Shown here: positions 48,050-55,602 of the stretch, in pieces | Numbering within the stretch: position 1 is the first letter of the stretch | Layout of the letters: every line of letters begins with the position of its first letter | Assembly (NCBI RefSeq): GCF_036013525.1 | Contig: NZ_CP107853.1 | Coordinates: 9,858,001-9,922,000, forward strand | Direction of reading: 5' to 3' | Length of the DNA stretch: 64,000 nucleotides | DNA from: Nonomuraea sp. NBC_00507 | Lineage (GTDB): Bacteria; Actinomycetota; Actinomycetes; Streptosporangiales; Streptosporangiaceae | Made by a program: the position numbers and the translations under genes | Notes under the pieces: generated by a model | Seen by the model: the letters and a program-made list of their open reading frames with translations, nothing else | Database searches by the model: none | Told to the model about the DNA's origin: nothing

Positions 48050-49266
48050 CTGTCGAACTCCTCACTTGCCGCACAGATGCGATAAATCGTGCTTTCGCGG
48101 TATCCAGTGATCACCTGGACGTGCCCGCCGAGCTTCTTGTCGAGGTCCTCGTCGCCGCTGTCGGCCAGCAGCGGCCGTCCCTTCAGCGCCGCGAGCTTCT
48201 GCTGGGTGGCAAGGACGAGCAGCCGCTCACCCGGTCCGAAGCGGCCCCCATCGAGCACCGCATCGAGTACCCGGGGCGACACCTGCTGGTTCCCGCGCCC
48301 CAGCACGAACCCCTGCCCGCCGACGACCGACAGAACCAGCACCGACTCCTTGCCGCTGACCAGGCCGAACAGCTCGGTCTCCGCGACGTCCGCCGCCACC
48401 AGGCGGCCGCCACGACCGCCCTCGGGCGTGCGTTCGACCACGTCCACACCGAGCAGCGTGGTGGCGAGGCCTAGCGCGCGACCGACGGCCCGCGTGGTGG
48501 CGCCCGGCCCAAGAACGTAACGGACGCCGAGCCGCATCCTGGCCACGACCTCCCGTGCGACGCCCTCGGCGGTGGCGGACGCCACGCCGGACGACCCGGC
48601 CTTGCGCCCCGACAGCGCGGTGCGGACAGCGGGGACGCGCAGGCTGCCGTACAGCCGGGGGCTGACCAGGCCGCGGCGGTAGGCGTCCTCGTCGAGATCC
48701 ACCACCTCGGCCTCGGCCGTGCGCGCCGGGTCGAACTCCGCCGCGACGAATCCGGCGGCGGCCGGGCTGACGGCGAAGCAGCCGGAGTACACCTTCACCC
48801 CGGCCGGGACGCCCAGCACGGGCGGCGCCTGGCCACCGAGCGCGCGGACCGCGTCGAGCACGTCGCGCGCCGTCCCGTCGCCGCCCGCGAACAGCAGCAG
48901 GTCCACCCCGGCCAGCGCGGCCACGGCGCGCCGTGTGTCCTCCGCGCTCGTCCCGGCGGCGGACCAGCCGGAAGCCGCTCCGGCAGATCTGTCAGCGGAC
49001 GGCGTCCGGATCAGGTCGCATGGGACCCCGGCGGCGCGCGCGCTGTCCTCGCCCATCTGGCCCGGCACCGTGAGCACCCGGATGCCGGGACGGCGGGCCA
49101 TCAGCGTGCGGACAGCACGCGCCGCCCGCTCGCCGGCCCGGGGCGTGGCACCCCTGGCCAGGGCCGCGCGCTGCACCTCCACGCCGTCGCTGCCTTTGAG
49201 CCCGGCCGTGCCGCCGAGACCGGCGACGGGGTTGACGACCAGCCCGACCACCGCCGCGCCCGTCAT
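48046..49266 (-). CDS. ATP-NAD kinase-like (AcoX-type) protein
   Basis: The 406-residue protein has the NAD-kinase superfamily core VVGLVVNPVAGLGGTAGLKG and LLLFAGGDGTARDVLDAV (GGDGT), then PPVLGVPAGVKVYSGCFAVSP and a C-terminal domain with VLSVVGGQGFVLGRGNQQVSPRVL. These are features of the AcoX group, not of housekeeping NAD kinase. The activity of AcoX proteins is unknown; they occur beside acetoin dehydrogenase and other 2-oxo-acid/PLP systems. It overlaps gcvPB-like and SDR genes by 4 bases each. Confidence 0.85.
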   Translation of the reverse strand: MTGAAVVGLVVNPVAGLGGTAGLKGSDGVEVQRAALARGATPRAGERAARAVRTLMARRPGIRVLTVPGQMGEDSARAAGVPCDLIRTPSADRSAGAASGWSAAGTSAEDTRRAVAALAGVDLLLFAGGDGTARDVLDAVRALGGQAPPVLGVPAGVKVYSGCFAVSPAAAGFVAAEFDPARTAEAEVVDLDEDAYRRGLVSPRLYGSLRVPAVRTALSGRKAGSSGVASATAEGVAREVVARMRLGVRYVLGPGATTRAVGRALGLATTLLGVDVVERTPEGGRGGRLVAADVAETELFGLVSGKESVLVLSVVGGQGFVLGRGNQQVSPRVLDAVLDGGRFGPGERLLVLATQQKLAALKGRPLLADSGDEDLDKKLGGHVQVITGYRESTIYRICAASEEFDR

Positions 49267-50804
49267 GACAGGTGCTTGCGGACGTAGGCGCGCCACGTGG
49301 GCGCCCACTCCTTGGGGTCGTCGAGCGGCGTCATGTCGATCTTGTGGACGGTCTGGTTGTACGGCGCCCCCTTGACGAACTCGGGATCGCGCCGCGCCTC
49401 TTCGGCCACGTGCGCCAGGATGAGCGCGTACTCGTCGAGGTCCTCCTTCGAGTACGACTCCGTGGGCTCCAGCGTGAACGGCTCGGGCACCACGTACGGA
49501 TGGTGGCTGGTCCAGTAGTGCACCCCGAAGTCGGCGGCTCTGACGCCGATCTCCTCCGAGTGCACCCCGGTCTGCTCCGACAGCTCCTGCCACGAGTAGC
49601 GCACCTGCTCGACCCTGCGCCTGTCCCACGGTGCGGACGCGCCCGGTATCTGCAGGATCTTGTGCATCAGGTAGTTGTTGTTGAGCACCGCCGTCTCGGC
49701 GACCTGCCGCAGGCCCTCGGCGCCGAGCGCCATGATCCAGGCGTAGGCGCGCACGATGTTCGGGGTGACGCCGAGGAACGGCCGCACCTTGCCGATGGAG
49801 GCGGGCGGCGTCTCCAGATGGTAGGACTCGCCGTCGAAGGCGACGACCGGGCCGGGCAGGAACGGCGCCAGGTCCTCGGAGACGCCGCACGCCCCGGCCG
49901 CGGGGCCGCCGCAGGCGTGCGGCGTGGAGAACGTCTTGTGCAGGTTGAAGTGGCACAGGTCGAATCCGGCGTCGCGAGCGCGGGTGATGCCGAGGATGCC
50001 GTTGGCGTTCGCCTGGTCGTAGCAGGCCAGGCCGCCCGCCTCATGCACCAGGTCCACGAACTCCCTGATCCGGGGGTTGAAGATGCCCGTGTCCTCCGGG
50101 TTGGTGATCATCAGTGCGGCGGTGCGCGGGCCGACGGCGGCGCGCAGCGCCTCGATGTCGGGCAGGCCGTCGGCGTCCGGCATCAGGGTGATGACCTCGT
50201 AGCCCGCGGTCTTGGCGCAGGCCGCGTTCGACGGGTGGGAGAACATCGTGGTGATCACCTGGTCACGGCGCGCCTCGCCGCGGGCCGCGTGGTACGCACG
50301 GATCATGGCGATGTTGGCGTAGATGGCTGCCGACCCGGAGCCGGGCTGGAGCGAGACCCGCGCCATGCCGGAGATCTCCCCCAGCATGCGTTCGAGCCGC
50401 CAGTAGATCTCCAGCACGCCTTGCACGGTGTCCTCGTGCTGGAGCGGGTGCAGCTCGGCGATGGCGGCGGCGAACCTGTCGTTGACCTTGGGGCTGTACT
50501 TCATCGTGCAGGTGCCCTGCCCGACGTCGATGTTGAGGTCGGCGCCCAGGTTCTCCTGCGACAGCCGCAGGTAGTGTCGCAGCACGTGCAGCTGGGACAT
50601 CTCGGGCAGCTTCGGCGGCTGGGCGCGGCTCACGGAGTCGGGCAGCTCGACGCGGGGCGCGCCGGGCTCGGGCACGGCGATGCCGCGGCGGCCGGGCGCG
50701 GACAGCTCGAAGATGATCGGCTCGTCCCAGCGCGCCTGGTGGAAGCGGCGCAGCGGCGGCTTCGGCGTGACGGGGAGCTCGGCGAAGGACTCCGTGGTGT
50801 TCAC
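49263..50804 (-). CDS. GcvPB-like PLP protein (divergent glycine decarboxylase subunit 2)
   Basis: The 513-residue protein is homologous to glycine dehydrogenase P-protein subunit 2 and keeps the PLP-lysine motif FNLHKTF (Lys290). The Gly-rich segment after it, HGGGGPG in true GcvP, reads HACGGPA (residues 296-302); LDGANLNA is replaced by YDQANANG; the NPNTLG segment reads NPEDTG. GTG start overlaps the GcvPA-like stop. In real glycine cleavage genes gcvT, gcvH and lpd are usually nearby; none is here. A related PLP-dependent decarboxylase or lyase with another substrate is likely. Confidence 0.85.
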   Translation of the reverse strand: MNTTESFAELPVTPKPPLRRFHQARWDEPIIFELSAPGRRGIAVPEPGAPRVELPDSVSRAQPPKLPEMSQLHVLRHYLRLSQENLGADLNIDVGQGTCTMKYSPKVNDRFAAAIAELHPLQHEDTVQGVLEIYWRLERMLGEISGMARVSLQPGSGSAAIYANIAMIRAYHAARGEARRDQVITTMFSHPSNAACAKTAGYEVITLMPDADGLPDIEALRAAVGPRTAALMITNPEDTGIFNPRIREFVDLVHEAGGLACYDQANANGILGITRARDAGFDLCHFNLHKTFSTPHACGGPAAGACGVSEDLAPFLPGPVVAFDGESYHLETPPASIGKVRPFLGVTPNIVRAYAWIMALGAEGLRQVAETAVLNNNYLMHKILQIPGASAPWDRRRVEQVRYSWQELSEQTGVHSEEIGVRAADFGVHYWTSHHPYVVPEPFTLEPTESYSKEDLDEYALILAHVAEEARRDPEFVKGAPYNQTVHKIDMTPLDDPKEWAPTWRAYVRKHLS

Positions 50805-52126
50805 AGCGTCTCCTGTACGGCTGCGGCGAGCAGGTCGATGTCGGCGATGGAGTGGCGTTCGGTCACACAGACCAGGACCGTGCGGTCGTCGAGCGCGACT
50901 CCGCCGTAGATGCCGTGCTCGCGAAGTCCGTCAAGCAGGGCGGCGCTGGAGGGCACCTCGATGGCGAACTCGCGGAAGTGGATCGCGTCGCGGTGCAGCA
51001 CCGTGACCGACGCGGCCAGGGCGTCCATGGCGTAGCGGGTGCGGGCCAGGATCGTCTCGCCCAGATCCCGCATGCCCTGTGGGCCCATGAGCGCCAGATA
51101 GACCCCGGCCGTGATGCCCCAAAGGGCGGCGGCGGTACCGACCCACTCCTTGCCCTCCTCGCGGTGCGCGAAGGAGGTGCGGTCGTAGTAGACGTCGCCG
51201 AAGCCGTACTCGCCGGGCACCTTCGTGGGTGCGATGCCGAACAGCCGGGACGGGAACTCTGCGACCAGCGGCTCGTGGTCTTGGGTGGCGATGTAGCCGG
51301 CGTGGCCGCCGCCGTAGCTTTGGTGCATGCCGAGCGACTGGATGTCACCGCAGGCGATGTCCGCGCCGTAGGAGGCGGGCGGGGCGAGCACGCCGAGGGA
51401 GATCGGGTCGGCGCCGACCACGAGTAGCGCGCCGTGCGTGTGCGCCAGGTCGGCCAGCTCGCGGCCGCGCGTCTCGACGACGCCGTAGACGTTCGGGGTC
51501 TCCAGGTAGATCGCGGCGTAGGAGGCATCGAACGCCTCGACCGTGATCTCGCCACCCTCCCCCACTGGGGCCAGGACGATCTCGATGTCGGGGGCGAGGA
51601 AGTCGCGTAGCTTGCTCATTTTGTCGGAGCTGACGGCGGCGCTGAGGAGGATCTTCGAGCGCTCGGTGTAGCGGCACGCCATGCGCAGGGCGGTGCCGGC
51701 CGACTGGAAGCCGTCGTAGGTCGGGACGTTGACGACGTCCATCTCCAGCAGTTCGCCCATCATGCTGACGTACTCGAACAGGGCCTGGAAGCGGCCGTGG
51801 TCCTCGTACGGCTCGCCGGCGTACGCGGTGAGGAACTCGCTCCTCGCGTTGACCTCGTCGCACACGGCCGGAACGTGGTGCGGGTAGCAGCCGTGGCCGA
51901 GGAAGCTCAGCGCCTGCTCCGTGTCGGTGACGCGGTCCAGCAGACCCTTCATGTGGCGTACCAGGTCGTGTTCCGCCGTGAGCGGCGCGGGCAGATCGAG
52001 CGGCCGGGCCAGGCGCAGCTCCGCGGGAATGTCGGCGTAAAAGTCCTCGACGCTCGACGCGCCGATCGCGGCGAGCATCTGGGCCCGCACGCCGGGTTCG
52101 GCGTTCGGGATGTACGGGTGCGTCAC
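50801..52126 (-). CDS. GcvPA-like protein (divergent glycine decarboxylase subunit 1)
   Basis: The 441-residue protein begins HPYIPNAEPGVRAQMLAAIG and has SFLGHGCYPHHVPAVCDEV, FEYVSMMGELLEMDVVN and PNVYGVVETRGRELADLAHTHGALLVVGADPISLGVLAPPASYGADIACG, all typical of GcvPA. However, the conserved HIRREKATSNICTNQ segment reads AHREEGKEWVGTAAALWG, and SMYDGATALAEA reads PTYDGFQSAGTA. GTG 52126 overlaps the GH42 stop (GTGA). With the GcvPB-like protein it should form the alpha2beta2 PLP enzyme. Confidence 0.85.
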   Translation of the reverse strand: MTHPYIPNAEPGVRAQMLAAIGASSVEDFYADIPAELRLARPLDLPAPLTAEHDLVRHMKGLLDRVTDTEQALSFLGHGCYPHHVPAVCDEVNARSEFLTAYAGEPYEDHGRFQALFEYVSMMGELLEMDVVNVPTYDGFQSAGTALRMACRYTERSKILLSAAVSSDKMSKLRDFLAPDIEIVLAPVGEGGEITVEAFDASYAAIYLETPNVYGVVETRGRELADLAHTHGALLVVGADPISLGVLAPPASYGADIACGDIQSLGMHQSYGGGHAGYIATQDHEPLVAEFPSRLFGIAPTKVPGEYGFGDVYYDRTSFAHREEGKEWVGTAAALWGITAGVYLALMGPQGMRDLGETILARTRYAMDALAASVTVLHRDAIHFREFAIEVPSSAALLDGLREHGIYGGVALDDRTVLVCVTERHSIADIDLLAAAVQETL

Positions 52127-54093
52127 GTGTCTCCTTCGATCCTGAGCACTACGGCGTCGCGCGGGGCGAGTTCGATGTCGCCGCGCAGGCGGGTCTGGGT
52201 GAGCAGGTCTGTGCCGGGGTGCGGCAGCGTGACCCGCTGCCGGGTGGTCGTGTGGTTGAGCAGGAAGAGGTGGCTCCGGCGGCGGACGGCCTCCACGCCC
52301 GCAGGCACCTCGACGGCCGCGACGCCGCCGAGCACCAAGTCGAGCACGGGCGTCACGTCGTCGAGCAGGCAGCTGACGTAGGTGGCGTTGCCCTTGCGGG
52401 TGATCGCGGGCAGGCCGTCGAGGTCGCCGCCCTCGTACGTGGCGAGCACCGCCGCGGGATCGTCGCCGTCGAGGCGCACCCATTCCGTCCAGGTCCTGGC
52501 CACGCCGGTGGCGCCGCCCGCGTACCGCACCGGCTGGGTGGCGCCGTAGGTGAGCGGCCAGAACTCGTCGATCGAGACGCCGAGCAGGTGGCGCAGCGGG
52601 CCGGGCGCGCCGCCGTCGTGGACGCGGTCGGCGGCGTCCACGACGCCGCTGAACGGGCCGACCACCAGCTGGCCGGTGACGGACGCCAGCCTCCCGGCCT
52701 GCTCGTGTGTGCACAGGTAGAGATTCGGGACGATCACCACGCGGTAGCCGGACAAGTCGCGGTCCGGCGGCGCGAGATCGACCGTGATGCCGCGGGCGCG
52801 CAGCGGCGCGTACCAGGCGAGCAGCAGGTCCTTGAGCTTGAGCCGGTTGGACGGCATCGACTCCGGCGCCTCCAGGCCCCACCAGCTGTCCCAGCCAAGG
52901 ACGAGTGCCACCTCGGCGTGCGTGCCCGTGCCCGCGACCTCCGCGAGCCGCCGCAGGTCGGAGCCGAGGCGAAGGGTGTCCTGCCAGCCGCGCGTGCGCG
53001 TGCCGCCGTGCGGGAGGAGGGCCGAGTGGAACTTCTCGGGGCCGTACTTGGCTTGACGCCACTGGAAGAACATCACGCCGTCGGCGCCGTGCGCCACTGC
53101 CTGAAGGCTGTGCAGCCGCATCATGCCGGGCGGTTTGGGGACGTTCACCTCGCGCCACGACACCGCCGACGGCGCCGACTCCAGCAGCAGCCAGGGGCGC
53201 CCCTTGAGCGAGCGCATCAGGTCGTAGCTGAGCGCGACCGCCACGTGCGACTCCCCGTCGGCCGGGTCGGGATAGGCGTCGTCGCTCACCAGGTCCTCGG
53301 CCGCGGCCCACGCCCAGTAGTCGAGACCGTGCAGGATGCTCATGAAATTCGTGGTGACGGGAACGTCCGGGGTTATCACGCGGAGCACGTCACGCTCAGC
53401 CGAGAACAGCTCCAGGAGCGCGTCGCTGCAGAAGCGGCGCCAGTCGAGGAGCTGGGCCGGGTTGATCGGGCCTGGCGCCTTGCGCGGCGGCTCGATCTGG
53501 CCGAACGCGGTGTAGTGCTGGCCCCAGCAGGACGTGCCCCAGGCGGCGTGCAGCGACTCGATCGTGCCGTAGCGGGCCTCCAGCCAGGCGCGGAAGTGCC
53601 GGGCCGACTCCGGGCAGAAGCACTCCAGCGTATGGTCGGCGTACTCGTTGCCGACGTGCCACATGGCCAGGGCGGGGTGGCCGCCGTACCGCTCGGCCAT
53701 GGCCGTGGCCAGCCGCACGGCGTTCTCGCGGAAGACCGGCGAACTGGGGCAGTAGCCCTGGCGCGAGCCGAACTCCAGTCGCACCCCCTGCGCGTCGACC
53801 GGCATGACCTCTGGGTGCTCGCGGACCAGCCACGGCGGCGGGGTCGCGGTCGCGGTGGCGAGGTCGGCCGCGATGCCATGCTCGTGCAGCAGGTCGAGGA
53901 CGCGGTCGAGCCAGCCGAAGTCGTACGCGCCCGGCTGCGGCTCCAGCCGCGACCACGAGAAGACCGCGACGGTGACCATGGTGACCCCGGCCTCGGACAT
54001 GAGCCGCATGTCCTCGGCCCAGACCTCCTCGGGCCACTGCTCGGGGTTGTAGTCGCCGCCGAACAGCAGCCCGGGCACGCGGGTCAGGCTCAC
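52123..54093 (-). CDS. GH42 family beta-galactosidase-like enzyme
   Basis: The 656-residue enzyme has the GH42 N-terminus LLFGGDYNPEQWPEEVWAEDMRLMSEAGVTMVTVAVFSWSRLEP, the acid/base Glu in MWHVGNEYADHT and the nucleophile Glu in WLLLESAPSAVSW. Trimer-domain and C-terminal domains follow. The cytoplasmic GH42 enzymes cleave beta-galactosides or alpha-L-arabinopyranosides. GTG at 54093 is chosen since GGGAG precedes it and the in-frame ATG at 54138 lies between operator repeats. It is the first gene of operon A. Confidence 0.92.
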   Translation of the reverse strand: MSLTRVPGLLFGGDYNPEQWPEEVWAEDMRLMSEAGVTMVTVAVFSWSRLEPQPGAYDFGWLDRVLDLLHEHGIAADLATATATPPPWLVREHPEVMPVDAQGVRLEFGSRQGYCPSSPVFRENAVRLATAMAERYGGHPALAMWHVGNEYADHTLECFCPESARHFRAWLEARYGTIESLHAAWGTSCWGQHYTAFGQIEPPRKAPGPINPAQLLDWRRFCSDALLELFSAERDVLRVITPDVPVTTNFMSILHGLDYWAWAAAEDLVSDDAYPDPADGESHVAVALSYDLMRSLKGRPWLLLESAPSAVSWREVNVPKPPGMMRLHSLQAVAHGADGVMFFQWRQAKYGPEKFHSALLPHGGTRTRGWQDTLRLGSDLRRLAEVAGTGTHAEVALVLGWDSWWGLEAPESMPSNRLKLKDLLLAWYAPLRARGITVDLAPPDRDLSGYRVVIVPNLYLCTHEQAGRLASVTGQLVVGPFSGVVDAADRVHDGGAPGPLRHLLGVSIDEFWPLTYGATQPVRYAGGATGVARTWTEWVRLDGDDPAAVLATYEGGDLDGLPAITRKGNATYVSCLLDDVTPVLDLVLGGVAAVEVPAGVEAVRRRSHLFLLNHTTTRQRVTLPHPGTDLLTQTRLRGDIELAPRDAVVLRIEGDT

Positions 54094-54117
54094 TCCTGCT
54101 CCCTTCTCCCGGCCGGT

Positions 54118-54155
54118 TATTTTGTATTCAGAATTCATAGTGCAGTATTTTGTAT
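54118..54155. promoter_or_regulatory. Direct repeats TATTTTGTAT in the operon A promoter
   Basis: TATTTTGTAT occurs at 54118-54127 and again at 54146-54155, 28 bp apart, in the 108-base gap between the divergent GH42 and GntR genes. These AT-rich repeats in GC-rich DNA look like the operator for the GntR/FCD protein. Confidence 0.65.
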
Positions 54156-54201
54156 CGCGTCAAGCGGTAGGCTTGGCCCGGCTGAACAGCGAAGGAGCGA
54201 C

Positions 54202-54849
54202 ATGCCCATCGAGCGGCGACCGCTGCGCGAACAGATCAGGGAAGAGCTGCTGAGCAGGCTTGACCGGGGCGACTTCGCCGCGGGCACCGACATCAACGAG
54301 GCCGCACTGGCCGCGGAGTTGGGCGTCAGCCGCACACCCCTGCGCGAGGCGCTCATCACCCTCGCGGGCGAGGGCGTCCTGGAGAGCAACCAGGGACGCG
54401 GCTTCAGGTTCGCGCCAGTGACCCGCAAGGAGTTCCGGGAGCTGTGCGAGATCGTCGCGGCGCTGGAGTCGCTCGCACTCGACTGCTCCGACCCCGCCCA
54501 CCTGCGCCGCATCGCGCCCCGGCTGCTGACGATGGCCCAGGAGTTCCCCGACCGGATCGCGGAACAGCAGGAGATAGAGCGTCACGACGACGAGTGGCAC
54601 GACCTGCTGCTGAGCGGCTGCCGCAACGAGCGGCTGCTCGACCTCATCACCAGCGTCAAGGCGGGGATGCGGCGCTACGCCCACCTGCTGGCGGGCGACG
54701 ACACCCCGCTGGAGCGCGAGGCGACCGAGCATCGCCGGGTGGCCGAGCTGCTCATCGCCGGAGATCTTCCCAAGGCCGCACAGGCCCTGCGCGACAATTG
54801 GGTCAACGGCATGGAGCGCATGATGTCCCGCATCCCCTCGGCCGATTAG
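54202..54849 (+). CDS. GntR-family regulator with FCD domain
   Basis: The 215-residue regulator has the GntR winged helix (LREQIREELLSRLDRGDFAAGTDINEAALAAELGVSRTPLREALITLAGEGVLESNQGRGFRFAPVT) and an all-helical FCD effector domain with metal-site type residues (RHDDEWHDLLLSGCRNERLLDLI, ATEHRRVAELLIAGDL). ATG follows GAAGGAG. It faces operon A and probably represses it until an organic acid or sugar acid binds the FCD domain. Confidence 0.93.
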   Translation: MPIERRPLREQIREELLSRLDRGDFAAGTDINEAALAAELGVSRTPLREALITLAGEGVLESNQGRGFRFAPVTRKEFRELCEIVAALESLALDCSDPAHLRRIAPRLLTMAQEFPDRIAEQQEIERHDDEWHDLLLSGCRNERLLDLITSVKAGMRRYAHLLAGDDTPLEREATEHRRVAELLIAGDLPKAAQALRDNWVNGMERMMSRIPSAD

Positions 54850-55086
54850 CCCAGCAGGCCAATGGAACCTCGCCGGCCATGACACCGATGGCCCCGCTCC
54901 GCCTCCAGCTCGGCGATCCACCGGTGGGCGGCTAATCCCGAGGAGTTGGGCGACCTCGGCGACCGAACTCGGGGCCGTACAGGTAAGGGCGGCTTTTCGA
55001 GCACGCGGAGTTGGAGGACCCCTCCTGGACGCGTTGCCGCGGAGCAGGGAGAGTGGGTGATCCGCGTCAGTGCGCGGCGCTCAGCG

Positions 55087-55500
55087 GTCCTGCCGACGGC
55101 TCACGGGTTTGACGAGTTCTTCGGCAACCTCTACCACCACAACGCAGGGCGACTATCCGACCGAGGAGGAGTTTCCCGGGTTCAGGAAGCGGTTCGGGCC
55201 GCGAGGAGTGATCCACTCGTGGGCTAACCCGGACGGCACCCAGCGCATCGAGGACACCGGGCCGCTCGGCATCGGCGACGACACGATCGTCATGTACTCC
55301 ACCGACAACGGCCCGCACATGAACACCTGGCCCGACGGCGCCATGACCCCGTTCCGGAACGAGAAGAACTCCAACTGGGAAGGCGCCTACCGCGTCCCCG
55401 CCGTGGTGCGGTGGCCGGGCAAGATCCCCGCGGGCACCGTGCTCAACGGCATCGTCAGCCACAACGACTGGTTCGTCACTCTCCTGGCCGCGACCGTCCG
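55087..55500 (+). pseudogene. Arylsulfatase relic with frameshift and internal deletions
   Basis: Pieces of a type I sulfatase are readable: LPTAHGFDEFFGNLYHHNA in one frame, then in another GDYPTEEEFPGFRKRFGPRG, IEDTGPL and GDDTIVMYSTDNGPHMNTWP with DGAMTPFRNEKNSNWEGAYRVPAVVRWPGKIPAGTVLNGIVSHNDWF. The N-terminal formylglycine site, the middle between IEDTGPL and GDDTIV, and the C-terminus are missing. It lies between the two glycoside operons, which suggests that sulfated glycans were once substrates. Confidence 0.8.
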
Positions 55501-55602
55501 GCCGCCCGCGCTGTTCGCGCACTCGTGAAGATCCAGGTCTCCCGTAAGGGACGGCGGCTACAGGTGCGTCCGTGGCCATCGAGGCCGGAAGGATCCATGC
55601 GC

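Noticed and set aside
54094..54138. Start of GH42 at ATG 54138.
   Set aside because: It would place an operator repeat inside the gene and add residues (NSEYKITGREKG) not seen in GH42. GTG 54093 has a ribosome site.
49200..54200. A glycine riboswitch upstream of the gcvPA/gcvPB-like genes was considered.
   Set aside because: The genes overlap their upstream neighbours by 4 bases, so there is no leader. The GH42 promoter region is only 108 bases and is taken up by repeats and start sites.
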